Source: Janthinobacterium agaricidamnosum
GTDB taxonomy: Bacteria; Pseudomonadota; Gammaproteobacteria; Burkholderiales; Burkholderiaceae_D
Assembly: GCF_003667705.1 (NCBI RefSeq)
Contig: NZ_CP033019.1
Coordinates: 4,154,001-4,218,000 of the forward strand
Length of the DNA: 64,000 nucleotides
Direction of reading: 5' to 3'
Positions 39,261 to 48,942 of the stretch are shown here, in pieces. The translations under genes and the position numbers were made by a program. Position 1 is the first letter of the stretch, and each line of letters starts with the position of its first letter. The notes below the pieces were generated by a model. It was not told the DNA's origin, searched no databases, and worked only from the letters and a program-made list of their open reading frames with translations.

Positions 39261-40382
39261 TCAATCCAGCGACAGCAGGATAGGCTGCAGCATGGCCGCA
39301 CCCAGGGCCGCGCTGCGCGCGCCGTTCCAGCCCACGGCCGGATCCGGCAAGTCGGCATTTTCCTTGAACGGCATTTCCAGCGTCAGCGCCAGGCAGCCGA
39401 AGTGGTGGCCGATGTATTTCGACGCCAGGGTCAGCATGTCCGACTTGTACTTGCTGGCCGCATAGCCGAACTTGTCCTGGAAGTCGGGGCTGGCCTGCTT
39501 GTAGCGCTCGATGAAGGCTTTCTGGTGCGCCGCTTGCGCCGGTGTGAAGTTTTCCAGCATTTCGTTGCCGGCCACAAAGTTGTACGGCAGCGCCTCATCG
39601 CCGTGGATATCGAAGAACATGTCGACGCCCGTTTCGTGGATCTTGTTTTTCACGCACAGCACTTCCGGGCTGGATTCCAGCGATGGCGTCATCCATTCGC
39701 GGTTCAGGTTGGCGCCAGCCGCATTCGTGCGCAGGTTGCCGCGAATCGAGCCGTCCGGGTTCATGTTCGGCACGATGTGGAACACGGCGCGCTGCAAGAG
39801 TTTGCGTGCGATCGGGTTGGCGTCGTCGAGCAGCGAGTCGATCAAGCCTTCGACGAACCATTCGGCCATCGATTCGCCCGGATGCTGGCGCGCGATGACC
39901 CAGATTTTCTTTTGCGCCTGCGGATTGCCGATGGTAACCATGTTCATGTCGCGGCCATCGACCGTGCTGCCCAGGTCCGATACGCGCGCCAGCGGATGCT
40001 CGGCCACTTCGCCCAGCAGGCGCAAATGGCGTTCCCACGAGTACGGTTCGAAGTAGGCGTAGTACACGCTGTCAAGTTCCGGCGTGTGCGAGATCGTCAT
40101 GACCTGGCCGTCGAACGTCGTCGGCACGCGGAACCAGTTTTCGCTGTCGTAGCTGGCCACGGCCTGGTAGTCTTCATAGCCGGCCGGATAGGTGGCCTGG
40201 CCCGCGTTCAGGAAGCGCATCGTGCATGCCTGGCCGCGCGCGCCCTGCAGGCGGAAGTGGAACCACTGGTGGATGTCGGCGTGGCTATCCTTGCGCAAGT
40301 TCAGGTCGATAGCGCCGGCGCTGGTGGCGCTCACCACGTCGATGGCGCCCGAGTCGAAGTTCTGGCTGATTTTAATGGTCAT
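39261..40382 (-). CDS. M14-family zinc carboxypeptidase, cytosolic carboxypeptidase type
   Basis: 373 residues. An N-terminal beta-sandwich (WFHFRLQGARGQACTMRFLNAGQA, YSWERHLRLLGE) is followed by the zinc peptidase domain: HPGE (zinc His and Glu) in RQHPGESMAEWFVEG, NMNPDGSIRGNLRTNAAGANLNREW, zinc-ligand DIHGDE, and the catalytic Glu in LALTLEMPFK. This layout is that of AGBL/CCP6-type (M14D) enzymes, which remove C-terminal acidic residues; bacterial substrates are unknown. No signal peptide, so cytoplasmic. Confidence 0.9.
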   Translation of the reverse strand: MTIKISQNFDSGAIDVVSATSAGAIDLNLRKDSHADIHQWFHFRLQGARGQACTMRFLNAGQATYPAGYEDYQAVASYDSENWFRVPTTFDGQVMTISHTPELDSVYYAYFEPYSWERHLRLLGEVAEHPLARVSDLGSTVDGRDMNMVTIGNPQAQKKIWVIARQHPGESMAEWFVEGLIDSLLDDANPIARKLLQRAVFHIVPNMNPDGSIRGNLRTNAAGANLNREWMTPSLESSPEVLCVKNKIHETGVDMFFDIHGDEALPYNFVAGNEMLENFTPAQAAHQKAFIERYKQASPDFQDKFGYAASKYKSDMLTLASKYIGHHFGCLALTLEMPFKENADLPDPAVGWNGARSAALGAAMLQPILLSLD

Positions 40383-40681
40383 GTAATGATCCCGTCCGAA
40401 TGTAAGTGTGCCGGCGTCGCCTCGCGGGCGGCCGCCGTTGCGCTAAACGCAGTGTAAGCTATCCCTCTATTTTCCGCCCTTTGTCCCCGTTCGCAAAGCC
40501 TGGCCGGCCGATTCGTGCACCATTCCGGGGCATCGATGGAAAAGCGGGGGTCAAAAGCGCGAAAAATCGGTCTACTGTCGCATCCACCGGACAAAAAACT
40601 GAATTGTAACAATGCCAGACACATTAGCGGGCCATCGCGCCCCTATAATTCCTGCTTTCATAGAGTCGCCAGGAAAGAGTC

Positions 40682-41344
40682 GTGGACAAGAAGTTGACCA
40701 ATATTCAGGAAAGAAAGTTGCGCGAGGCGCAGGCGCGGCGCGAACACATCATCGACGTCGTCAAAGACCTCATCAAAAAGGGTGGCGCGCGCGCCGTCTC
40801 CATCCGCAAGGTGGCCGAGGCGGCAGGATTTTCCACCACCGTCGTGTACGCCCTGTTCCGCGACAAGGCCACCCTGATCGCCCAGGCCATGGACAAGGAT
40901 TTGCTGGAACTGGTACGCGCCATGCGCACCGCCTGCGCCAACAGCATGGACCCATGGGAACGCATCAGCCTGGTCGGCCGCGCCTACATCGAGTACGGCT
41001 TCCAGCATCCGGACGAGTATTCGCTGATCTTCATGGAGCTGCGTCCGCACGCGGAAGTCGACGCCGTCGAAGTGGAACACGGCAATATCGAGCAAGACCC
41101 GTATGCCTACGCGCTGCACCTGTTCGGCGAACTGGCGCAAACGGGTCAGGTACGCCAGGACGAGCCGGCGCTGCACACGATGACGCAAATCTTTTGGCAG
41201 TCTCTGCACGGCCTCGTTTCCCTGCGCATCGTCATGGATGCGGGCGACCCATGGACGCCGCACCTGGAAATGAACGCACATATCGACGACCTGCTCGCTG
41301 TCGTCACGGCAGGCATCCGCCTGCGCTTTGCACCGTCCTCGTGA
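40682..41344 (+). CDS. TetR-family transcriptional regulator
   Basis: 220 residues from a GTG at 40682-40684 with AGGAAAG upstream. Helix-turn-helix ARAVSIRKVAEAAGFSTTVVYALFRDKATLIAQAM; C-terminal domain with EYGFQHPDEYSLIFMEL, a TetR_C33/WHG-like pattern. A TATAAT box at 40644-40649 is a likely -10. Divergent from the carboxypeptidase with a 299-base gap that shows nothing else. Target unknown. Confidence 0.92.
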   Translation: MDKKLTNIQERKLREAQARREHIIDVVKDLIKKGGARAVSIRKVAEAAGFSTTVVYALFRDKATLIAQAMDKDLLELVRAMRTACANSMDPWERISLVGRAYIEYGFQHPDEYSLIFMELRPHAEVDAVEVEHGNIEQDPYAYALHLFGELAQTGQVRQDEPALHTMTQIFWQSLHGLVSLRIVMDAGDPWTPHLEMNAHIDDLLAVVTAGIRLRFAPSS

Positions 41345-41440
41345 CGTTTGACCCAGCGCAAACCGCCCGGACGGAAAAGGCGGACAGTGGGGTGACGCCG
41401 CCTGCGCTGGTGCAGCGCGGCTCGCGCGAAGGAGTGCGAG

Positions 41441-41812
41441 ATGAACGAAGCCTATGCCACGGACCGGCTTGACAAACAGCAAAGCGCGAACAATGCTGTA
41501 CGCATGGAAGCGCGCCTGACAAAACTGGAAACGGACCGGGAACATGACCGGCTATGGTTCAAGACCCTGGAACAGCGTCTTGGCGAAGGCCTGGACAACG
41601 TGCGTGCGGAATTGCGCGACGAGTCGCAGCTGCTGCGGGCCGACCTGACGCAATTTCGCGGCGACCTGCGCGGCGACTGCCACGCCTTGCGCACGGAACT
41701 GGGCGACATCCGCAAACACATGCACACTCACTTCCTGTGGTTCATGGGCATCCAGGCCACCACCACGTTTGCCCTGCTGGGCCTGGGCGCCAAGGCGCTG
41801 CATATGTATTGA
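41441..41812 (+). CDS. Coiled-coil protein with C-terminal membrane segment
   Basis: 123 residues, ribosome site AAGGAG. Residues 15-95 form a charged coiled coil (RMEARLTKLETDREHDR, LRDESQLLRADLTQFRGDLRGD), followed by one hydrophobic helix (FLWFMGIQATTTFALLGLGAKAL) at the end. Likely anchored in the inner membrane with the coil in the cytoplasm. Resembles small uncharacterised proteins of this sort; function unknown. Confidence 0.75.
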   Translation: MNEAYATDRLDKQQSANNAVRMEARLTKLETDREHDRLWFKTLEQRLGEGLDNVRAELRDESQLLRADLTQFRGDLRGDCHALRTELGDIRKHMHTHFLWFMGIQATTTFALLGLGAKALHMY

Positions 41813-41872
41813 ATTGTGAAAAAGGCAGGCGCGGTGCCGCACCGCCCTGCCCTGTGTTTACGCTGACGCAAA

Positions 41873-43369
41873 CTACTGCGCTGCCAGCATGCTCTGCGTT
41901 TCCTGATAGCGCGTATGCCACGACAGCGCCTGTTCCAGGATGTGCGGCGTATGGCCACCGCGCTGGCATGCCGCGTCGTAATACGCGCGCAATTGATCGC
42001 GGTAAGCGGGATGCGTGCAGCGCTCGATGATCAAGGGCGCCCGTTCGCGCGGCGCCAGGCCGCGCAAGTCCGCATAGCCCCACTCCGTCACCAGCACGTC
42101 GACGTCATGCTCCGTATGGTCGACATGCGAGACCATCGGCACGACGCTGGAAATGCGCCCGCCCTTGGCCGCCGATTTCGACACAAACATCGACACTTGC
42201 CCGTTGCGCGCGAAGTCGCCCGAGCCGCCGATGCCGTTCATCATGTGCGTGCCGCACACGTGCGTGGAATTGACGTTGCCATAGATATCGAACTCCAGCG
42301 CCGTATTCAGGGCGATGATGCCCAGGCGGCGCACGATTTCCGGATGGTTGCTGATCTCTTGCGGGCGCAGCACGATTTTCGAGCGGTAATGGTCGATATT
42401 GTCCATCAACTTCTGGTGCACGGCGGCCGACAGGGTGATCGACGAAGCCGAGGCGAACGCCAGCTGGCCCGAATCGAGCAGTTCGATGGCGCTGTCCTGC
42501 AGCACTTCCGAATACATCGTCATGTTCTGGAAGGGCGAACCGATCAGGCCGTGCAGCACGGCGTTGGCGATGGTGCCGATACCCGCCTGCAGCGGCAGCA
42601 ATTCCGGCCCCATGCGCCCGGCCGCCACTTCGCCTTCGAGGAAGGCAATCACATGGCCGGCGATCGCCTGCGTTTCCGCGTCGGGCGGCAAGGCGTTCGA
42701 CGGGCTGTCGGGGCTGTCCGTGATGACGATGGCGGCGATGCGGGCCGGGTCGATGGCGATGGCTGTGCTGCCCAGGCGCTGGTCGACACGCGTGAGGGGA
42801 ATCGGTTCCCGGCCCGGCAAGGTATGCGGAATATAGATGTCGTGCAAGCCTTCCAGCGCCAGCGGCGTGGACAGGTTGATTTCGATGATGACTTGCTTCG
42901 CCTGCTGGGCGAAGGCGGCGGAGTTGCCCACCGACATGGTCGGGATGATGGCGCCGGCCGCCGTGATGGCCGTCGCTTCGATGACGGCGATGTCGACGGC
43001 AGCCAGGTTGCCCGAGCGCAGCTGCTCAGCCGTTTCCGACAGATGCTGGTCGATGAACATGACTTCGCCCTTGTTGATCTTGCCGCGCAAGACCGGGTCG
43101 ACCTGGAACGGCATGCGGCGCGCCAGCACGCCCGCTTCGGCCATCAGGCCGTCGCTGCCATTGCCCAGCGAAGCGCCCGTGATCAGGGTCAGGCTCAAGG
43201 GGTCTTGCAGGGCACGCTCGGCCAGGGCGCGCGGCAAGGCCTTGGCGTCGCCGGCACGGGTAAAGCCGCTCATGCCTACACGCATGCCGCTGTGGAACAA
43301 TTTGGCTGCCTCATCGGCGCTCATGATTTTGCTGAGCAAGCCTGGGTGGCGGATACGGTCCTCGTACAT
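41873..43369 (-). CDS. Acetyl-CoA hydrolase / succinyl-CoA:acetate CoA-transferase family
   Basis: 498 residues from the ATG at 43367-43369 with AGGAG upstream; an upstream start would add 16 residues. Family I CoA-transferase: GMRVGMSGFTRAGDAKALPRAL at the N-terminus, the catalytic Glu in IALNTALEFDIYGNVNSTHV, and GIGGSGDFARNGQVSMFVS. Most members move CoA between succinyl-CoA and acetate or propionate, others hydrolyse acetyl-CoA. It is divergent from a LysR gene, which probably controls it. Confidence 0.9.
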   Translation of the reverse strand: MYEDRIRHPGLLSKIMSADEAAKLFHSGMRVGMSGFTRAGDAKALPRALAERALQDPLSLTLITGASLGNGSDGLMAEAGVLARRMPFQVDPVLRGKINKGEVMFIDQHLSETAEQLRSGNLAAVDIAVIEATAITAAGAIIPTMSVGNSAAFAQQAKQVIIEINLSTPLALEGLHDIYIPHTLPGREPIPLTRVDQRLGSTAIAIDPARIAAIVITDSPDSPSNALPPDAETQAIAGHVIAFLEGEVAAGRMGPELLPLQAGIGTIANAVLHGLIGSPFQNMTMYSEVLQDSAIELLDSGQLAFASASSITLSAAVHQKLMDNIDHYRSKIVLRPQEISNHPEIVRRLGIIALNTALEFDIYGNVNSTHVCGTHMMNGIGGSGDFARNGQVSMFVSKSAAKGGRISSVVPMVSHVDHTEHDVDVLVTEWGYADLRGLAPRERAPLIIERCTHPAYRDQLRAYYDAACQRGGHTPHILEQALSWHTRYQETQSMLAAQ

Positions 43370-43529
43370 CGTGATGCTCCTGATATTCTTAATATTCTCA
43401 AACTGGATGGCTGTCATACACCAACCCCATAAGTGGTTTCAGTATAAAATCCCGCTTACATGCATGGCATGAATTAATTTCGCCACATCCAGTCGATATT
43501 TTCATGTCGCGCCACTGCCGAGCACCCTC

Positions 43530-44423
43530 TTGGATATCCGTTCCCTGCGCTATTTCGTCGAAACCGTGCGCCTGTCGAGCTTTACGCAGGCGGCCGAATC
43601 GCTGCACCTGACCCAGTCGACCATCAGCAAGATGGTGCGCCAGCTGGAAGATGAAGTGGGCGCGCAGCTGCTGGTGCGCGACGGGCGCAAGCTGACCCTG
43701 ACGGACACGGGCCGCATCGTCTACCAGCACGGCCAGGAAATGCTGGCAAACATGCGCCAGCTGACCCTGGAAGTGCGCGACACGCAGGCCTTGCAGCGCG
43801 GCAGCCTGACGGTGGGCATCCCGCCCATGATCAATGTGCTGTTTACCCCTGTATTAAAAGCCTTCCGCGCGCGCCATCCGCACATCAGCCTGACCCTGCA
43901 GGAAGACACGGGCCAGCAGATCGAGCGCAAGGTGGCGGCCGGCGAGCTGGAAATCGGCATGACGGTGCTGCCGGCCGACCCGGAGCTCGACCTCGTGGCC
44001 GTGGAAGTGGCCAGCTACCCGATCTGGGCCCTGGCCGAGCCGGGCACGTTCCAGAAAAACCGCACGACGCTGCCCTTCAAGGCGCTGGCAGACTTACCGC
44101 TGGTGTTATTGAAAGATGATTTCGCCCTGACGCGCAGCCTGCGCCAGCATTTCGCGCAGGCGGGCTTCGCGCCGACCATCGCCGCGCAGAGCGGCCAGTG
44201 GGACTGGCTGGTGGCGATGGCGTCGGCCGGCCTGGGCGTGGCCCTGCTGCCCGAGCCGTTCATCCACCGCCTGGCCGGCGAACCGTTGGAGGCGGTGCGC
44301 CTCGTCGAGCCGGAAGTGGCGTGGCAGGTGGCGCACGTCTGGAGCGGGCGCTATCTGTCGCACGCGGCGCGCGCCTGGCTCGAGGTGTGCCAGGACGTGC
44401 TGGGCACGCAATTCGCGCACTGA
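43530..44423 (+). CDS. LysR-family transcriptional regulator
   Basis: 297 residues from a TTG at 43530-43532; MDIRSLRYFVETVRLSSFTQAAESLHLTQSTISKMVRQLEDEVGAQLL is a complete LysR helix-turn-helix, so the TTG fits. The effector domain (GSLTVGIPPMINVLFTPVLKAFRARHPHISLTLQEDTG) resembles CidR/CynR-type regulators. Divergent from the CoA-transferase gene (160 bases). Confidence 0.92.
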   Translation: MDIRSLRYFVETVRLSSFTQAAESLHLTQSTISKMVRQLEDEVGAQLLVRDGRKLTLTDTGRIVYQHGQEMLANMRQLTLEVRDTQALQRGSLTVGIPPMINVLFTPVLKAFRARHPHISLTLQEDTGQQIERKVAAGELEIGMTVLPADPELDLVAVEVASYPIWALAEPGTFQKNRTTLPFKALADLPLVLLKDDFALTRSLRQHFAQAGFAPTIAAQSGQWDWLVAMASAGLGVALLPEPFIHRLAGEPLEAVRLVEPEVAWQVAHVWSGRYLSHAARAWLEVCQDVLGTQFAH

Positions 44424-44429
44424 CGTAAA

Positions 44430-44453
44430 AAAGGGTGGCCGAGGCCACCCTTT
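44430..44453. terminator. Bidirectional terminator between LysR and sugar permease genes
   Basis: AAAGGGTGGCC (44430-44440) and GGCCACCCTTT (44443-44453) with a GA loop; A- and T-runs on the outside. Confidence 0.9.
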
Positions 44454-44474
44454 ATATTGATAACGCTACCTTGT

Positions 44475-45776
44475 TTACTTGGCGTCGTCGCTGTACATGC
44501 TCGCGTACTTCCAGCCGAAGTACAAAATAAACGTGTAGCACAGGGCCGGCACGAGGAACGACAGTTGCAGGTTGATGTGGTCGGCCAGGAAGCCCTGGAT
44601 GAACGGCACGATGGCGCCGCCGACGATGGCCATGCACAGGATGCCCGAACCTTGCCCCGTTTGCGCGCCCAGCTTGTTCAAGGCCATGCTGAAGATCGTC
44701 GGGAACATGATGGAGTTGAACAGGCCGACGGCGATCAATGCCCACATGGCCGTGTGACCGCTGGAGAACACGGCGACGAGGATCAGCGCGATGACGACGG
44801 CGGCGTTGAAGGCCAGGGTCTTGCCCGGGCTGACATAGCGCATCACGGCAAAGCCGACGAAGCGGCCCAGCATGGCGCCGCCCCAGTAATAGCTGACGAA
44901 ATAGGCGGCGTCGGCGTGGCTGAGGCCCGCGATGTGGCTCTCGCCCAGGAAGTTGATCAGGAAGCTGCCGATGCTCACTTCACCGCCCACGTACAGGAAG
45001 ATGGCCAGCGCGCCCAGCACCAGGTGGCGGTGCGACCAGATCGAGACCTTGTTGCCGTCCTGCGCCAGGGCGGCCGCATCGTCGGCATGCGAAATCTTCG
45101 GCAGTTTGGCCAGCGCGAACAGCACGGCCAGGATCACCAAGGTGGCGGCCAGTACCAGGTACGGGCCTTGCACGGAAGCGGCTTCCTTGGCGCGGTAGGC
45201 CAGTTGCTCGGCCGCCGGCAGCAGGTCGAACTGCTGCACCGTCAGCACGGTGCCGGACAAAATCAGCATGCCGCCCAGCGCAGGCGCCACGGTGGTGCCC
45301 AGCGCATTGAACGCCTGCGTCAGGGTCAATCGGCTCGACGCCGTCTGCGGGTCGCCCAGTTCCGTCACGTACGGGTTGGCGGCCACCTGCAGCACGGTGA
45401 TGCCGGCCGCCAGGATGAAGAAGGACAACAGGAACAGCGCATAGCTGCCGGTCGAGGCCGGGTAGAACATGGCGCAGCCGGCGGCGGCGATCAGCAGGCC
45501 GGCGACGACGCCGCGCTGGTAGCCGATTTTCTTGATCAGCATGCCGGCGGGCAGCGAAACGATGGCGTAGGCGCCAAAGAAGCAGAACTGCACCAGCATC
45601 GCCTGGACATAGGTCAAGGTGTAGATCGAGCGCAGATGGGGAATCAGCACATCATTAAGCGAGGTCAGCAGTCCCCACATGAAAAACAGGACCGTGACAA
45701 TGATCAGGGCGCCTGTATTGTTTTGCGTGCCGGCCTGCGCGGACTGGACGCCCTGGCCTTGCTTTACGTATTCCAT
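44475..45776 (-). CDS. Sugar:proton symporter, FucP/GluP-type MFS permease
   Basis: 433 residues from the ATG at 45774-45776 (GGAGAAGG upstream). Twelve membrane segments. ALIIVTVLFFMWGLLTSLNDVLIPHL and LVQFCFFGAYAIVSLPAGMLIKKIGYQRGVV are the family signatures, with AANPYVTELGDPQTASSRLTLTQAFNALGTTVAPALGG. Imports fucose, glucose, galactose or GlcNAc; the substrate cannot be read here, but chitin breakdown by the chitinase makes GlcNAc a possibility. A LacI-type operator lies 42 bases upstream. No sugar-catabolic genes are adjacent. Confidence 0.9.
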   Translation of the reverse strand: MEYVKQGQGVQSAQAGTQNNTGALIIVTVLFFMWGLLTSLNDVLIPHLRSIYTLTYVQAMLVQFCFFGAYAIVSLPAGMLIKKIGYQRGVVAGLLIAAAGCAMFYPASTGSYALFLLSFFILAAGITVLQVAANPYVTELGDPQTASSRLTLTQAFNALGTTVAPALGGMLILSGTVLTVQQFDLLPAAEQLAYRAKEAASVQGPYLVLAATLVILAVLFALAKLPKISHADDAAALAQDGNKVSIWSHRHLVLGALAIFLYVGGEVSIGSFLINFLGESHIAGLSHADAAYFVSYYWGGAMLGRFVGFAVMRYVSPGKTLAFNAAVVIALILVAVFSSGHTAMWALIAVGLFNSIMFPTIFSMALNKLGAQTGQGSGILCMAIVGGAIVPFIQGFLADHINLQLSFLVPALCYTFILYFGWKYASMYSDDAK

Positions 45777-45817
45777 ACCTTCTCCATTTTTCAATTCCAA
45801 GTTGATCTTGCCAGGCA

Positions 45818-45831
45818 TGGAAGCGTTTCCA
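45818..45831. promoter_or_regulatory. LacI-family-type operator upstream of the sugar permease
   Basis: TGGAAGCGTTTCCA: near-perfect palindrome with the central CG and the AAnCGnTT core typical of LacI/GalR-family operators. Located 42 bases upstream of the permease start. No LacI-family gene is in the window. The remainder of the 435-base gap 45777-46211 shows no gene, only AT-rich sequence before the DUF3563 gene with a possible -10 TATACT at 46159-46164. Confidence 0.6.
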
Positions 45832-46211
45832 CCCGGGCAGCACCAGGACGCGCAAGCGCCACGCAGATATCAGCGTGGGCCATGACTGCCATCAACGAAA
45901 TGGGGCAGGCTTGGCGCTTCTTGCGCGCGGCAGGCGCACGGCCGACCGTTTCTCGCCAGAATGATGTCTTGTGGGCGCGGCACGCCTGCGGGCTGCGTCT
46001 GAAAACAACATTCGGGGCAAAACAGTCTTGTAGTAAAACTACGATACTGCGCCCGCATTATGCCTTAAAGCCCCGTATTGCGCAGCTTTCCCGCCTGTTA
46101 TTTCAAAATTGAATAGCTGACATTTGAAATCAAAAGTAGCCTTATAACTTGGAATCGCTATACTTATATTGCAGTGCAGCACAACGCGGCACGCCACATA
46201 AGGAGTCTGCC

Positions 46212-46445
46212 ATGTCTACCGCATTTACCTACCACACCACGCAAAACAGCAATATCGTCGCCACCCTGGTCCACGCCGCAAAACGCGTCGGTGCCTGGCT
46301 GAACCAAAGCAGCGACCGCCGCGAGCGCGCTTACGAAGAAGCCTACCTGGCCGAATCGACCGACCGTTACGATCTGGAATACCGCATGCGCGAACTGGCC
46401 CGTGCCAACCCGCAGCCAAGCTGGATGAGCGGCCTGAGCCGTTAA
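46212..46445 (+). CDS. DUF3563 family small protein
   Basis: 77 residues from the ATG at 46212-46214 with AGGAG at 46201-46205. The C-terminal half (DRRERAYEEAYLAESTDRYDLEYRMRELAR) is the DUF3563 signature found in many Burkholderiales, often in several copies per genome. Small, soluble, helical. Function unknown. Confidence 0.85.
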   Translation: MSTAFTYHTTQNSNIVATLVHAAKRVGAWLNQSSDRRERAYEEAYLAESTDRYDLEYRMRELARANPQPSWMSGLSR

Positions 46446-46556
46446 GAGTGCAGTAGTACCCAGCCACTCATCACAGCCCGTCATCGGCTGTTGCAACATC
46501 GATAGCGCCATCCTGCTCGCCTTGCGCTTGAGCACAGGATGGGCTATACAGGCGGG

Positions 46557-47084
46557 ATGCAAACGTCCATTACCATCCTCGCCATCGCCGGCAGCCTGCG
46601 CGCCGCCTCGCTGAACACCGCCCTGCTGCGCGCCATTGCCCGGCTTGCTCCGCCGTCATTCGACGTCCGCATCCATCCGGGACTCGGTGAACTGCCGCTG
46701 TTCAATCCCGACCTCGACGCCGACAGCCTGCCCGCCGTGACGGGTCTGCGCGACGCCATCCTGGCGGCCGACGTGCTGATGCTGGCCAGCCCCGAGTATG
46801 CGCACGGCGTGAGCGGGCCCATGAAGAATGCGCTGGACTGGATGGTGGGAAATGAATCGTTCATCGACAAGCCGCTGGTGCTGCTGAACGCCTCGCCGCG
46901 CGCCACGCACGCGCAGGCGGCACTGCGCGAAACGGTGCGCACCATGTCGGCGCGCGTGATCGACGAGGCCTGCATCAGCCTGCCCCTGCTGGGGTCGGGA
47001 CTCGATGCGGACGGCATCGCCGCAGACCCGGCATTGCGCCGGACCATCCTCGACATGTTGCAGCGCATCAGGTCATTTTCATGA
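46557..47084 (+). CDS. NADPH-dependent FMN reductase family protein
   Basis: 175 residues from the ATG at 46557-46559. Flavodoxin fold: ILAIAGSLRAASLNTALLRAI (FMN phosphate loop), MLASPEYAHGVSGPMKNALDWMVGNESFIDKPLVLLNASPRATHAQAALRET. These are YieF/ArsH-like azo- or quinone reductases. Single gene; convergent with the lactate permease gene (58 bases). Confidence 0.9.
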   Translation: MQTSITILAIAGSLRAASLNTALLRAIARLAPPSFDVRIHPGLGELPLFNPDLDADSLPAVTGLRDAILAADVLMLASPEYAHGVSGPMKNALDWMVGNESFIDKPLVLLNASPRATHAQAALRETVRTMSARVIDEACISLPLLGSGLDADGIAADPALRRTILDMLQRIRSFS

Positions 47085-47142
47085 CCGTCTGCACGTTTTA
47101 CTATCAATTCATCTAGTTTTACTACGTACTTCTACGGACCGC

Positions 47143-48849
47143 TCAATGCGGGATCATGCCGGTGAACACGTACGCTTGCAGCATGGTGATGATGCCGATG
47201 ATCACGGCAAACAACAGGCTGTGCTTCAAGGTAAAGCGGAACAGGTCCGATTCCTTGCCCACCAGGCCCGTTGCCGCGCAGGCGACGGCGATCGACTGGG
47301 GCGAGATCATCTTCGCCGTCACGCCGCCCGTCGTATTGGCCGCCACCATCAAGGTGTCGGACACGCCGATCTGGTGCGCCGTCGTGTTTTGCAGTGAGCA
47401 GAACAAGGCGTTCGACGACGTGTCGGAGCCCGTCAGGAAGACGCCCAGCCAGCCCAGGAACGGCGAAAAGAACGGGAAGGCGGCGCCGCTGCCGGCCAGC
47501 AGCAGGGCCAGCGTGGACGACATGCCTGAGTAATTGGCAACGAAGGCAAACGCCAGCACCAGGCCGATCGACAGCACGGGACGGCGCAATTCCACCACGG
47601 TTTCCACGAACGCCTTGACGCCATCGCGCGGCTTCATGCGCAGCATCAGCATCGACAATACGGCCGTCAGCAAGATCGCCGTGCCCACGGCCGACAGCAG
47701 ATCGAGCTTAAACACGGCGTCATACGCTTTCGGTTCCGCCACGATGGGCATGGTCTTCATCACCAGTTTATCGAGATAGGGCACGTGGATCTTGATGACC
47801 AGGCCAGACAGCGCGCCGCCGGCGGCAAACAGGGCCTTGAAGCCGGGCAGGCTCCACACGGTGACGATGGCCGTCAACAGGCCGAACGGCGCCCAGGCAC
47901 GCATGGTCTGCGCCGTCGTGTAAGGGGAAGCGGCGCGGTTGCCGCCGCCGCGCAGGTCCGCAGCACCGCCCGCGCCGCCAAAACCGGACAGCGCAGCCGT
48001 GCCGCCGCCGACGGCATGCGCCACTTTCGCGTTCTTCGGCTGCCACACCTTCAGGAACAGGGTCAGCGAGACCAGGCTGACGAGGGCCGAGGTGATGTCC
48101 GGCAGTTCAGGGCCGATATGGTTCGACGTGAAATACTGGGTCACGGCAAAGCTCAAACCCGTCACCAGGGCGGCCGGCCACACTTCGCGCACGCCGCGCA
48201 AACCATCCATCATGAAGACCAGCCAGAACGGCACCAGCAGCGACAGCAGCGGCAACTGGCGGCCCGCCATGGCGCCGATGAGGAAGGGGTCGATGCCCGT
48301 CACCTGGCCCGCCACGATGATGGGAATGCCCATGGCGCCGAAGGCCACAGGCGCCGTATTGGCGATCAGGCACAGGCCCGCCGCGTACAGCGGGTTGAAG
48401 CCCAGGCCCACCAGCAAGGCCGAAGTGATGGCCACGGGCGCGCCGAAACCGGCCGCCCCTTCCAGGAAGGCGCCGAAGGCAAAGCCGATCAAGAGCACCT
48501 GCAGGCGCTGGTCGTCCGTCACCGACAGCACGGAGGCGCGGATGATCTCGATCTGCCCCGTCTTCACGACGATTTTATACAGGAAGACAGCCGTGACGAT
48601 GATCCAGGCGATGGGCCACAAGCCATACGCAAAACCGTAACCGGCCGCAGCCAGCGCCTGCGGCACGGGCATGCCGTACGCGAAGATGGCCACCGCCAGC
48701 GCCAGCGCCAGGGTGACGGCGGCCGCCACGTGGCCCTTGATGCGCAGCGCCGCCAGGGCGATGAAGAAGAAAATAATGGGCACGGCTGCCGCCAGCGACG
48801 ACAGCCACAAGCTGCCGAGCGGTGTATAAAGTTGGGTCCAGGTTTGCAT
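47143..48849 (-). CDS. lldP: L-lactate permease
   Basis: 568 residues, about 13 transmembrane segments. LctP-family pattern: [52 protein letters not shown], then [26 protein letters not shown] and [27 protein letters not shown]. Strong ribosome site AGGAG. It follows lutABC with 93 bases between, so import and oxidation of lactate are probably cotranscribed. Confidence 0.96.
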   Translation of the reverse strand: MQTWTQLYTPLGSLWLSSLAAAVPIIFFFIALAALRIKGHVAAAVTLALALAVAIFAYGMPVPQALAAAGYGFAYGLWPIAWIIVTAVFLYKIVVKTGQIEIIRASVLSVTDDQRLQVLLIGFAFGAFLEGAAGFGAPVAITSALLVGLGFNPLYAAGLCLIANTAPVAFGAMGIPIIVAGQVTGIDPFLIGAMAGRQLPLLSLLVPFWLVFMMDGLRGVREVWPAALVTGLSFAVTQYFTSNHIGPELPDITSALVSLVSLTLFLKVWQPKNAKVAHAVGGGTAALSGFGGAGGAADLRGGGNRAASPYTTAQTMRAWAPFGLLTAIVTVWSLPGFKALFAAGGALSGLVIKIHVPYLDKLVMKTMPIVAEPKAYDAVFKLDLLSAVGTAILLTAVLSMLMLRMKPRDGVKAFVETVVELRRPVLSIGLVLAFAFVANYSGMSSTLALLLAGSGAAFPFFSPFLGWLGVFLTGSDTSSNALFCSLQNTTAHQIGVSDTLMVAANTTGGVTAKMISPQSIAVACAATGLVGKESDLFRFTLKHSLLFAVIIGIITMLQAYVFTGMIPH

Positions 48850-48942
48850 GTCGGGTCTCCTCCGGTGGATGCGGGTTGAATGAAAAAACGGCTTTTGATG
48901 TAATTGTGTGCAGCGTGTTTTTTGCGGTATGGCGGGGCGTCG

